In this document: positions 55,922 to 63,791 of the stretch, in pieces | Numbering within the stretch: the stretch's first letter is position 1 | Layout of the letters: every line of letters begins with the position of its first letter | NCBI GenBank assembly: GCA_041739345.1 | Contig: JBGSNZ010000002.1 | Location: forward strand, 168,273-232,272 | DNA length: 64,000 bases | From: DIGJ01 sp041739345 | GTDB taxonomy: Bacteria > Bacillota > Clostridia > Lachnospirales > Lachnospiraceae | Direction: 5' to 3' | Position numbers and translations under genes: made by a program | Notes under the pieces: model-generated | Database searches by the model: none | What the model was told of the DNA's origin: nothing | Seen by the model: the letters and a program-made list of their open reading frames with translations, nothing else

Positions 55922-55941
55922 AATAAATATAATGTGAAGCT
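55922..55941. repeat. Array repeat core, copy 6
   Basis: AATAAATATAATGTGAAGCT, about 80 bp 3' of the phosphotransferase stop, joined to secondary motif copy B. Confidence 0.8.
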
Positions 55942-56022
55942 CGTTTCACATCTCAATCGGCTAAGATAGTAAATCAATCTTTTCTACTAATTGAATTTTA
56001 TATACACTTCACAAATTTATTA

Positions 56023-56901
56023 TTATGAGATACCAGTATACCATGTTGGAACAGGATTCTTCATATTGTCGTACCAATTAAGAACATCCTTTGCTTGATG
56101 TATCATCGTGTCAATTTCACTTTGTCCGAAGGGAATTGCCCAAGGAACGGACGAAAGAGTGTTACTTGAAATATAAAGTGCTAGCAATCGCCAAAAATTC
56201 ATTGGCACATCATTATCAAAATAACCGTTTACCATGCCCGAAGCGAATAATGGTGCTTTTTGAGCACTCCATACGATGCGATTGAACTCCTCCCATGGAT
56301 CGCCGTAATCGTCACGGTCAAAGTCAATGATTATCAATTTTCCATCATTATCAATCATCATATTTCCGATATGATAGTCACCGTGCTGATAGCATTGTGG
56401 GCGGTCTTTCAACAAATGGCAATTTGCATTTATATAATCTATAAAGACTTGTCCATTTTCATATTTTATCGGGCAATCATTGTACATTTGAATTTTTCGC
56501 TTGATTTTACGATTAAAGCGGATATCCCAATCCTCTTGCATTGAAGAAATTGGAACCAAATGAAGCTTTTTTAAAATCCGACCTGCCTCAAGTCCATAAA
56601 CATACTGCTCTGTATCAGATAAAAACGGACACATTTCGTCGGCATCTTTTCCTTCAATCCAGCTTTGCAGAGAATAAACGCCCTCATCACAAATTCCGAA
56701 TTCAATAGGCTGACACATTGGCACTCCAAGAGCCGCAACTCGCTGCATCATTTCAAATTCAACCTTTTTACGATTGTGTTGCTCTATGGGCGAAATACGC
56801 AGTAGGTATTTTTTCCCATCCTTAATTGTAACACAATATTTCGTATCACCCGACCAGCCTTTTGTAATCGGTGTCATGGATTCGAAATTGAATACTGGCA
56901 T
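56023..56901 (-). CDS. Aminoglycoside phosphotransferase (APH)-like kinase
   Basis: The 292-residue kinase-like fold has the catalytic loop CYQHGDYHIGNMMI and the metal site LIIIDFDRDDYGDPWEEF, as in APH/choline-kinase-like enzymes. An N-terminal GDTKYCVTIKDGKKYLLRIS supplies the nucleotide Lys. AGGAGGTAATATA precedes the ATG. It could inactivate an aminoglycoside or macrolide or act on a metabolite; resistance is not shown. Confidence 0.85.
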   Translation of the reverse strand: MPVFNFESMTPITKGWSGDTKYCVTIKDGKKYLLRISPIEQHNRKKVEFEMMQRVAALGVPMCQPIEFGICDEGVYSLQSWIEGKDADEMCPFLSDTEQYVYGLEAGRILKKLHLVPISSMQEDWDIRFNRKIKRKIQMYNDCPIKYENGQVFIDYINANCHLLKDRPQCYQHGDYHIGNMMIDNDGKLIIIDFDRDDYGDPWEEFNRIVWSAQKAPLFASGMVNGYFDNDVPMNFWRLLALYISSNTLSSVPWAIPFGQSEIDTMIHQAKDVLNWYDNMKNPVPTWYTGIS

Positions 56902-56940
56902 TATATTACCTCCTGACCTAAAACAAATTTATAACCTCCC

Positions 56941-56969
56941 TCTGTGGAATGGTAAAATGGTTCCACAGA
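56941..56969 (-). terminator. Hairpin 3' of the CatB/Vat-like gene
   Basis: TCTGTGGAA and TTCCACAGA are perfect 9-bp arms around 11 bp, 15 bp after the stop on the minus strand. No array repeat core separates this gene from the APH-like gene. Confidence 0.65.
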
Positions 56970-56983
56970 AGGATATCTTACTT

Positions 56984-57613
56984 TTACTTTAGCTGTTCAA
57001 TACACCCCTCTTTGATTGCACCTATGTTTTGTGCAATCTTTTCTTTTGACCAATCCCACCACCGCAGTTTGAGCAAGGCTGAAATAACCTCACCTGAAAA
57101 TCGTTTTCGAATGGGTTTGGTTGGAATGCCACCAACAATCGTGTAAGGTGGAACATCTTTTGTAACAACAGCACGAGTACCAATTATTGCCCCATCACCG
57201 ATGGTCACTCCCGCCATAATAACTGCCTCATAACCAATCCACACATCATTTCCGATTATAATATCACCCTTGTTATCCCAAGCGTCAATGACATCACTTC
57301 TTTCTAACATCCATTCTTCAAAAAAAAGCGGAAATGGATAGGTAGACAAGGAAGACTGGGTATGATTAGCACTATTAAAGAGAAACCGAGCACCGCAAGC
57401 AATGGAGCAGAATTTTCCGATTATTAATTTATCATGATTGATTGCATAATGATATAAAACATTATTTTTTTCAAATTGTACCGGGTCATTTACAAAGTCG
57501 TTATACATTGTGTACTCGCCAACTATAATGTTTGGATTATCGATTACACTTTTTAAATAAATTGTCTGTTTATCTCCTATACGGGGATATATTTTTTTCT
57601 CCGAAATAGTCAT
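56984..57613 (-). CDS. CatB/Vat-type xenobiotic O-acetyltransferase
   Basis: The 209-residue left-handed beta-helix enzyme has hexapeptide repeats (IGKFCSIACGARFLF, IIGNDVWIGYEAVIMAGVTI, GDGAIIGTRAVVTKDVPPYT) and the NSANHTQSSLSTYPF loop with the catalytic His. The family includes CatB chloramphenicol and Vat streptogramin acetyltransferases. AGGAGGATTTCAA precedes the ATG. catB genes are classic integron cassette genes, which makes its presence here striking. Actual drug range unknown. Confidence 0.9.
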   Translation of the reverse strand: MTISEKKIYPRIGDKQTIYLKSVIDNPNIIVGEYTMYNDFVNDPVQFEKNNVLYHYAINHDKLIIGKFCSIACGARFLFNSANHTQSSLSTYPFPLFFEEWMLERSDVIDAWDNKGDIIIGNDVWIGYEAVIMAGVTIGDGAIIGTRAVVTKDVPPYTIVGGIPTKPIRKRFSGEVISALLKLRWWDWSKEKIAQNIGAIKEGCIEQLK

Positions 57614-57730
57614 TTGAAATCCTCCTAAATTTGAATGGTTTTTTCAAGCTATTTCGGCAAATGCAATACATCGTTTCACCTTACAACACCTCTTTCACTC
57701 GTGGTCTCTTGCTATTGTTTTATATCCTTA

Positions 57731-57751
57731 TATAAATATAATAGGAAGTTC
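57731..57751. repeat. Array repeat core, copy 7
   Basis: Core AAATATAATAGGAAGTTC, with an AAGTTC...GAACTT inverted pair enclosing 17 bp, about 40 bp 3' of the hydrolase stop at 57793. Confidence 0.83.
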
Positions 57752-57792
57752 ATTATACTTACAATTTCGAACTTTGTTGTTTGCTCAAAATC

Positions 57793-58485
57793 TTATATGT
57801 TATCTTCAAGCCATGCGGATACGATTCCCCTATCTTTAGGTTGCATAAAAGGATGCTCGCTGTTTTCTGAGACTGTCAGCTTGCATTGATGTGCATCTGC
57901 AAAATCCTTAATAACCTCTATAGGTTGTAAATTGTCTTTTCCACCGTAAAGAATTGATGTTGGAAATTCCCATTTTTTAATTGGATTCTCTAACACATAT
58001 TGAAAGTAATCCCACCTCAATGGTTCAAAAGGCGTTAAAATTTCCTTTTCGATGTGGAGTCTTTCTTCACTCACGTCATACCACCGAAAAATTTGCCTAA
58101 TCATATATTCCATATTTATCATCGGCGATTGAAAAAGGCATTTTGTAATTTTTCTATCTGCATAAGTGTTTAAGCTGAAATACGCACCAAGACTACAAGC
58201 AAATAGAGAAATATCACTCCAGTTTAAGAAAGCATAATCGCCAATTGTTGTTAGATCTTTTATACCATTCCAGATGTCACAACGATAATTGGTATTTTTT
58301 CTTTCGCCATGCTCAGGTAAATCAAAGCTGAGTGTCTGATAACCTTTTCTTTCTGCTACTTCAGCGAAACTTTCTGAATATTCTTTACAAGACATTTTTC
58401 CATGAACATGAATATATACTTTATCAGATTCTTTTCCCCAAATTATTGCGGGTATATTTTCTATTATAATTTTCTTAGATTTCAT
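57793..58485 (-). CDS. Alpha/beta hydrolase
   Basis: The protein has VYIHVHGKMSCKEY oxyanion region, FDLPEHGER, nucleophile region LFACSLGAYFSL (the elbow is CSLGA instead of GxSxG), SILYGGKDNLQP and the closing NSEHPFMQP His. ATG 58485 with GGAG upstream gives 230 residues. Esterase or lipase-like; substrate unknown. Confidence 0.83.
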   Translation of the reverse strand: MKSKKIIIENIPAIIWGKESDKVYIHVHGKMSCKEYSESFAEVAERKGYQTLSFDLPEHGERKNTNYRCDIWNGIKDLTTIGDYAFLNWSDISLFACSLGAYFSLNTYADRKITKCLFQSPMINMEYMIRQIFRWYDVSEERLHIEKEILTPFEPLRWDYFQYVLENPIKKWEFPTSILYGGKDNLQPIEVIKDFADAHQCKLTVSENSEHPFMQPKDRGIVSAWLEDNI

Positions 58486-58685
58486 TTTTTTCTCCATTTA
58501 TAGAGGTATTAACCTCCATAATTTTCTTGATTTAATTTTATTTGCCATTTCATATCCTCCTCTCTCGATTGATTCTATATAAAAAAAGTTAATCGCTATA
58601 TAAAAAATCCATATATTTCATGAATTCGTTTCAACTGCCTAAATTCCTCGTTAATAATCTTTTTTATGTAATTTGCGTGCTATTG

Positions 58686-58705
58686 TATAAATATAATGGG
58701 AAGCC
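58686..58705. repeat. Array repeat core, copy 8
   Basis: TATAAATATAATGGGAAGCC, only about 18 bp 3' of the DsrE-like copy 2 stop. Confidence 0.83.
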
Positions 58706-58723
58706 ATATTAACCAGTTCCTTA

Positions 58724-59068
58724 TTATATTGTAATCAGTTTTTCCTCATTCTTAAGAATGTTTGTCAATCCCTCACCCCAATAGATGACTTCTATGCCAA
58801 GGTCAACTAGTTTATCTGAAACTCCTAATTGATCTGCACAGGATTTACATGCTGAAAATTGCACACCAGCATGTTGAGCAATTTTGATTTTAGTTTGAAT
58901 CAGATCATTTTCAGCAACCAACTTAGGAGTAGCGCCCCAGATAATGACGGTTACAGAGTCCCACCATTGCTCTAACATACTGTTTGTCGCATACATCATT
59001 ACCATTTTGTCTGAGGTCAAAATATCTGTATTTGTCCAGAGAATAAAAAGTCGATTTGTTTTTTCCAT
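58724..59068 (-). CDS. DsrE-like protein, array copy 2
   Basis: The 114-residue product is nearly identical to the copies at 52720 and 60154, with CKSC at the CxxC-type site, WWDSV and KLVDLG as its private changes. Its leader back to the next repeat core is also shared with copy 1 (CGTAATTTGTAAAT and GCATTGTCTGAT), so gene, leader and repeat duplicated as a unit. Confidence 0.85.
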   Translation of the reverse strand: MEKTNRLFILWTNTDILTSDKMVMMYATNSMLEQWWDSVTVIIWGATPKLVAENDLIQTKIKIAQHAGVQFSACKSCADQLGVSDKLVDLGIEVIYWGEGLTNILKNEEKLITI

Positions 59069-59129
59069 AATAATTTCCTTTCGTAATTTGTAAATAATTT
59101 GTATTTGCATTGTCTGATAATTACTGCTT

Positions 59130-59149
59130 AATAAACATAATGGGAAATC
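59130..59149. repeat. Array repeat core, copy 9
   Basis: AATAAACATAATGGGAAATC, about 15 bp 3' of the GIY-YIG gene stop. Confidence 0.78.
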
Positions 59150-59164
59150 AGAAATATATGAAAC

Positions 59165-59995
59165 TTATTTACTTCTTATCTCTTCTAATCCTTTGAAAAA
59201 CTTCCAACCATTTTCAGACAATCCGGTAATCAAGTCAGCAGGTGCAGACGGTGACCTAAATGCCAAATTCACTTGAGTTATAAGTTTTCCGTCTACTTCC
59301 TTTACTTTCTCATTTTCTATGTAGCTATCTATTACTTCATTTCCTCTAATATAATGATTCTTGTCCTTCCATGCTTTCGTTGATTCTGGTGGTCTTTTAA
59401 TCTCACTTCGTGCAGATAAAATAAATTTTCCATCTTTTACAAACAATTTAGCATTGTGTTTCATAGATGGAAAATAGTACTTAATTAGTTCGTTTGAATT
59501 CTCCTGTTCATCAATATCAATACCTTCTGCACTTAATAAAAACTCAATCTGATTAATGAATGATTCAAGATTGGGAATATCATATACACTAACATTTGGT
59601 TTATTAAGTCTTAAATCTCTATTTGTTAATACATAACTGCTCTTCTTAAATCTTTGTATAAACTCATATTCCAAATAATCAATTGATAACTTATCAAAGC
59701 TGTTATTATCAGTCACAAATAAAATGGCATACGACCAAAAGTCTTTACCTCTTACATGTTCGTCAATCCTTTGTATACCGTTTACTGATTGCCCAACGTA
59801 GACAAGGTTTTCATCCTCACTGTCATTGAACAGAAAGTATATAGCATAGTTCAAGGAACAAGGTAATTTGTAAACCTGTTTATAGCTTTCTCGCGTGAAA
59901 TAGAAAGCCTTAATTTGATTTGTACGATCTTGGTACATTTTTAAATTTGCTGCATTACTTACATCTGGATATAAATAAGTTATTGTTTTCTGCAT
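59165..59995 (-). CDS. GIY-YIG nuclease-like protein with DUF4357 domain
   Basis: The N-terminal half has a GIY-YIG-like pattern (NYAIYFLFNDSEDENLVYVG, then QSVNGIQRIDEHVRG). A C-terminal DUF4357 block (LAFRSPSAPADLITG...GWKFFKGLE) follows. ATG 59995 has GTAGGAG upstream, giving 276 residues. Such proteins are found near phage-defence and mobile loci. It may cut or bind DNA; no integrase motif is present. Confidence 0.82.
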   Translation of the reverse strand: MQKTITYLYPDVSNAANLKMYQDRTNQIKAFYFTRESYKQVYKLPCSLNYAIYFLFNDSEDENLVYVGQSVNGIQRIDEHVRGKDFWSYAILFVTDNNSFDKLSIDYLEYEFIQRFKKSSYVLTNRDLRLNKPNVSVYDIPNLESFINQIEFLLSAEGIDIDEQENSNELIKYYFPSMKHNAKLFVKDGKFILSARSEIKRPPESTKAWKDKNHYIRGNEVIDSYIENEKVKEVDGKLITQVNLAFRSPSAPADLITGLSENGWKFFKGLEEIRSK

Positions 59996-60072
59996 AGTGT
60001 CTCCTACATTTATCAAAGTTTATTTCCTAAATATATTAATTTCTAAAAGCTCCTGTCTGAAAAACTGTATTG

Positions 60073-60092
60073 AATAACTATAATGGGAAGTC
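60073..60092. repeat. Array repeat core, copy 10
   Basis: AATAACTATAATGGGAAGTC, about 60 bp 3' of DsrE-like copy 3. Confidence 0.78.
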
Positions 60093-60153
60093 TAAAAAAA
60101 CATCTTTATCCATAAATACGATAACTAGCTTACAAACTCATAACAGCAACTTA

Positions 60154-60498
60154 TTATATTGTAAGCAGTTTTTCCTCATTTTTAATAATGTTTGTCAATC
60201 CCTCGCCCCAATAGATGACTTCTATTCCAAGTTCAACAAGCTTATCGGAAACTCCCAATTGATCTGCACATGCTTTGCATGCTGAAAATTGCACACCAGC
60301 ATGTTGAGCAATTTTTATTTTAGTTTGAATCAGATTATTCTCAGCAACCAACTTAGGAGTAGCACCCCAGATAATGACGGTTACAGCATCCCACCATTGC
60401 TCTAACATACTGTTTGTTGCATACATCATTACCATTTTGTCTGAGGTCACTATATCTGTATTTGTCCAGAGAATATAAAGCCGATTTGTTTTCTCCAT
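60154..60498 (-). CDS. DsrE-like protein, array copy 3
   Basis: The 114-residue product has CKAC at the CxxC-type site and LYIL, IVTS and ENNL as private changes. Its 3' flank (ACAAACTCATAAC) matches copy 1 but not copy 2. Its leader diverges from both directly upstream of CGTAATTTGT, where the histidine phosphatase gene ends without an intervening repeat. Confidence 0.85.
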   Translation of the reverse strand: MEKTNRLYILWTNTDIVTSDKMVMMYATNSMLEQWWDAVTVIIWGATPKLVAENNLIQTKIKIAQHAGVQFSACKACADQLGVSDKLVELGIEVIYWGEGLTNIIKNEEKLLTI

Positions 60499-60526
60499 AA
60501 TAATTTCCTTTCGTAATTTGTTCACT

Positions 60527-61135
60527 TTATTTTGAGAATGACATGTCACTTAAGCGTTTTATGATACGTTTCCCATCGTCATTTTGGTATAAGAAAGAAA
60601 CCCCAGCAGACATGCCAAATAAATCACATTGATTAAGCATTTCTACTTCTAAACCAATCCACATTGCATTAAAAAGACTCAAAGTATCCCCATGGGAAAC
60701 TATGATTACGTTCTCATCCTTGCTTTCAATAATATTTTTGAAAAATGGCATCAACCTATTCCATGTATCTCGACGTGATTCTGAATTTTTAAAAGCTTTA
60801 TCATCAATGGTTTTTTCCCATACAATTGTATTGGCATGTGCCCACTCTACCGACTTTCCAACAGCCTCACCAAGATTACGTTCTCTTAATAAATTATTTA
60901 ATTCATAGTGTATCTTTAAATATCTTGCTACAATTTCTGCCGTGTGTTTAGCACGAAGCAAATCAGAAGAAATCATTATGTAATTTTTACCCAATAACTC
61001 TTTGGCTAAATTCTTACCAATGTTTTCAGCCTGATTAATACCTAACTCGGATAGATCCCAATCTGTCCATGAACCAATCATACCATTAGTATGGTGTACA
61101 GATTGTGCATGCTGAATAGTAATAATATTTTTCAC
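60527..61135 (-). CDS. Histidine phosphatase family protein
   Basis: The N-terminus is ITIQHAQSVHHTNGMIGSWT, with a QHA in place of the usual RHG catalytic triplet. The protein keeps ISSDLLRAKHTAEIV, LRERNLGEA and VIIVSHGDTLSLF. The first Arg of RHG is Gln, which may reduce activity. A GTG start with TTGGAGG upstream gives 202 residues. It is unrelated at sequence level to the phosphatase at 29.4 kb. Confidence 0.83.
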   Translation of the reverse strand: MKNIITIQHAQSVHHTNGMIGSWTDWDLSELGINQAENIGKNLAKELLGKNYIMISSDLLRAKHTAEIVARYLKIHYELNNLLRERNLGEAVGKSVEWAHANTIVWEKTIDDKAFKNSESRRDTWNRLMPFFKNIIESKDENVIIVSHGDTLSLFNAMWIGLEVEMLNQCDLFGMSAGVSFLYQNDDGKRIIKRLSDMSFSK

Positions 61136-61169
61136 AATGAACCTCCAATCAAAATAATAATTTCACCTT

Positions 61170-61189
61170 ATAAATATAATGGCAAGTTC
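61170..61189. repeat. Array repeat core, copy 11
   Basis: ATAAATATAATGGCAAGTTC, about 55 bp 3' of the DUF3784-like gene stop; CCCTGTAAATTGGAATTT follows to the right. Confidence 0.85.
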
Positions 61190-61242
61190 AGACCCTGTAA
61201 ATTGGAATTTTTCGTTTCTACAAACTGGGATTTGTCATTTTT

Positions 61243-61563
61243 CTAAAAAATTCCGTGGTTGTATTTTAGTTGTCCATACATCATCAAACATATTCCAATG
61301 AAAAATGTAATGCCAAATGGAATCATACATACCATTGATTCTGTAAACACACCAAAAATTCCAGAAAACATCATTCCAAGTCCAATGACTATCATTGCCT
61401 TACCCATTATGCTTGTATAAGCCTTTTTATCTTCTGCTCTTACCTTTTTATAATGATAATCGTGCATAATATTTATTTTTTCTTTTTTCAATAAAAGGTA
61501 TCCTAAGAATATAAATAGCAAACTACATAATTCCATAATAACCACAAAAATAACATTATCCAT
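61243..61563 (-). CDS. DUF3784-like small membrane protein
   Basis: The 106-residue protein has three hydrophobic helices and the middle loop INIMHDYHYKKVRAEDKKAY that resembles DUF3784 proteins of Firmicutes. GAAAGGTGAATAAAT precedes the ATG. Function unknown. Confidence 0.72.
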   Translation of the reverse strand: MDNVIFVVIMELCSLLFIFLGYLLLKKEKINIMHDYHYKKVRAEDKKAYTSIMGKAMIVIGLGMMFSGIFGVFTESMVCMIPFGITFFIGICLMMYGQLKYNHGIF

Positions 61564-61676
61564 ATTTATTCACCTTTCTATCATAATCTCTATTTTTCAA
61601 TTTTATCTATGTTTCCTATAATTTTCTTATCAAAATATCTCCTTGAAGTGCGAAGCAATCCTCCTAGGCATTACTT

Positions 61677-61697
61677 CATAAATATAATGGGAAGTTA
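61677..61697. repeat. Array repeat core, copy 12
   Basis: Core AAATATAATGGGAAGTTA with ACTTC and GAAGT arms. The stretch 61698-61868 to its right holds no recognisable gene. Confidence 0.85.
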
Positions 61698-61868
61698 GTA
61701 ATTATAAACAATGGCGAAGGAAAACTCGTTCAACTACTTAATGTTTAGAATTCTATCTATTCTTATGCGATTGTATCTTTGTAGACAGATTGGATAAATA
61801 TTTACAAAAATATTTAGTACCTTCCTACTTATTAATTAAACGTTAACTAAATAATCGCCAACCATTGG

Positions 61869-61905
61869 TTCGCCATCGCCACCAACTGCGAATCTCTATT
61901 TCTTA
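61869..61905. repeat. Secondary array motif, copy C
   Basis: TTCGCCATCGCCACCAACTG followed by CGAATCTCTATTTCTTA. TTCGC and GCGAA are inverted arms. The right end coincides with the stop codon of the small membrane protein gene, so the gene is joined exactly to the motif. Confidence 0.78.
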
Positions 61906-62133
61906 TTTTTTTGAATTTTTGTAGAGTATTCTTAATATAAGGGATGATACCAAGCATATTATAGTTGGGGGTAAAAGTAATACACTATGAATGAGAGCGT
62001 CAATGTCTGCTCCAACAGAAGCATACCGGTTATATTCATAAAAATTGTAAAAATATATAATTCCACCCACATAACAAGCTAATAGTAAGATTCCAATACC
62101 TAATAAAATTCTCGACCAAATAATTTTTTTCAT
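61903..62133 (-). CDS. Small membrane protein
   Basis: The 76-residue protein has two hydrophobic helices (ILLGIGILLLACYVGGIIYF and SVLLLPPTIICLVSSLILRI) and a basic C-terminus. ATTGGAGTACATAAA precedes the ATG. No family recognised. Confidence 0.68.
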   Translation of the reverse strand: MKKIIWSRILLGIGILLLACYVGGIIYFYNFYEYNRYASVGADIDALIHSVLLLPPTIICLVSSLILRILYKNSKK

Positions 62134-62282
62134 TTTATGTACTCCAATTTAATTTAGTTTTTTGCATATTAAACTAACTAAAATTACTAAGTCAGGCTCG
62201 AAGAAATCTTTGATTTTTCTCGTTGACACTACGCATCAAATTCAAGTTTATCAGTTTTATTCTTGTATTTTTTTATTCGTTT

Positions 62283-62303
62283 CATAAGTATAATGGGAAG
62301 TTC
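62283..62303. repeat. Array repeat core, copy 13
   Basis: Core AAGTATAATGGGAAGTTC about 27 bp 3' of the GNAT stop at 62330. Confidence 0.83.
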
Positions 62304-62329
62304 GTATAGTGAAGACTAGGATTTGGGCT

Positions 62330-62788
62330 TTATAATAGTTTTTCATAAATATATCTTTGTGGCTTCATTCCCAATTCTTCATATAGTTTTATTGCCTTCT
62401 CATTAAAAGCCCATACCATTAAATCTAGTCTTTTGGCTCCCTTTTCTATTGCCACCTTTTCAGCTTTACTAAATAGTATTTTTGCAATACCATTATTTCT
62501 AAAGTTTTCATCTACAACTAAATCATCCATATAAGCTGTTTTCATTTCAACCATACCACTTTTATATCTAACACTTACAAAACAGATCCCCACAACCTTG
62601 TTTTCTTCTTCTGCCAAAATAGAAATAACATCTTCTTTCAATACTAATTCTTCAAATTCTTCTTTAGAATATGGATGTTCCATATCAATATAAAGGTCTG
62701 GTCTTCCATTCACATGTATCCTATGTAATTGTTTCATAAGATTGTCTACTTGATCAAAGTCAGTAGTTTCAATATTTCTAATAAACAT
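62330..62788 (-). CDS. GNAT family N-acetyltransferase
   Basis: The 152-residue GNAT has YMDDLVVDENFRNNGIAKIL as acetyl-CoA site and DLMVWAFNEKAIKLYEELGM before the C-terminus QRYIYEKLL. CGGAGGTAAAC precedes the ATG. Array unit. Confidence 0.88.
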   Translation of the reverse strand: MFIRNIETTDFDQVDNLMKQLHRIHVNGRPDLYIDMEHPYSKEEFEELVLKEDVISILAEEENKVVGICFVSVRYKSGMVEMKTAYMDDLVVDENFRNNGIAKILFSKAEKVAIEKGAKRLDLMVWAFNEKAIKLYEELGMKPQRYIYEKLL

Positions 62789-62836
62789 GTTTACCTCCGT
62801 AAATTTGTGTTGTTACAGCTATTTTTTCTTATCATT

Positions 62837-62856
62837 ATAAATATAATGGGAAGTTC
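62837..62856. repeat. Array repeat core, copy 14
   Basis: ATAAATATAATGGGAAGTTC, the consensus copy. CCCTGCAAATTTGAATTT follows to the right. Confidence 0.87.
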
Positions 62857-62884
62857 GTAATATACCCTGCAAATTTGAATTTTT

Positions 62885-63105
62885 TTATTTCACAAAGTCA
62901 TATAATTCATCTTTCAACTGTTTTCAGACATACTGTTTCATTGCAGTTTCACATGACCTAATAACATATAATTCTTACGTACCTGATTCAGACTAACACG
63001 ATTAGCGCCACTTTTGAAAGAAGGAATTCTAATTGAGTAGGATCATCTTCTCAAAACATACTTTGTAGATATCATAATGTCTACTAGGTATTTCGTCAAA
63101 AGTTT
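62885..63105 (-). pseudogene. Degraded coding remnant
   Basis: Minus-strand frames hold protein-like pieces broken by stops and shifts: FDEIPSRHYDIYKVCFEK, then after a shift DPTQLEFLLSKVALIV, and near the left end ELYVIRSCETAMKQY and KQLKDELYDFVK with a stop at 62885-62887. No family is recognised. It fills the 340-bp gap between two array genes. Confidence 0.4.
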
Positions 63106-63125
63106 AATATTCATAGCATGGTTAC

Positions 63126-63596
63126 TTATATTTTATTCTTTTTCTCCCTTATGCCAAGTACCTTTTTATTCTTCTCAAATAATGCAATTAATTTGTTACC
63201 AACCACATAGATACTTTGTTTAAACGGATGTCCAAATAATCCATACTCATAATTAAGTGACACGAACGCATAATAATCACCATTCGGATAATAAGTTGGA
63301 AAATATACATTAACATCTCTTTTCTCATCAAACCAAGATGTATCAACTGATATATTTTCATTGGGATTATATATAAAACAATCGTGTTGCCAATCTAAGG
63401 CATATAGTTCATTATTACTAAGTTCTTTAAAAATATCATTAACGATTGATTCTTGTTCGTCATTCCAAATAGGAACTTTGTAAGTCATATAATTTTCAGT
63501 TGAAACAAACTCACTGGATATATTGGGATAGTTAAATTTCTCACTTATCACCATCCAAATTTGATTATATAACTTTGAATCTAAAATCACTTTCAT
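63126..63596 (-). CDS. DUF2716-type protein
   Basis: The 156-residue soluble protein has LYALDWQHDCFIYNP, VYFPTYYPNGDYYAFVSL and the following YEYGLFGHPFKQSIYVVGN, the DUF2716 pattern. The family is of unknown function and often found as small accessory genes, some next to toxin loci. GAAGGAGTACTAGC precedes the ATG. Confidence 0.83.
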   Translation of the reverse strand: MKVILDSKLYNQIWMVISEKFNYPNISSEFVSTENYMTYKVPIWNDEQESIVNDIFKELSNNELYALDWQHDCFIYNPNENISVDTSWFDEKRDVNVYFPTYYPNGDYYAFVSLNYEYGLFGHPFKQSIYVVGNKLIALFEKNKKVLGIREKKNKI

Positions 63597-63714
63597 GCTA
63601 GTACTCCTTCAATTTTACAGAGACTCTTTTTATGTATTCAATATATTCCTCATTTTTTTATTTGAAAAATGCATTGTTCCAGACCTTTAATCGTATTTCA
63701 TTTCTAGGATACTT

Positions 63715-63735
63715 CATAAATGTAATGTGCTATTC
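63715..63735. repeat. Array repeat core, copy 15 with perfect stem
   Basis: A diverged core (AAATGTAATGTGCTATTC) runs into TTCGCA (63733-63738), 12 bp, and TGCGAA (63751-63756), a perfect inverted pair linking the core and the secondary motif in one element. Confidence 0.78.
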
Positions 63736-63791
63736 GCAATTTATAACAACTGCGAAGCAAATCTAAATAAAGAATATTATTACTTGCATTT

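Noticed and set aside
52071..63735. Array core read as a promoter (TATAAT on the plus strand)
   Set aside because: The core contains a -10-like string but all genes here are on the minus strand and no conserved -35 lies upstream. Its position after stop codons fits a unit boundary better.
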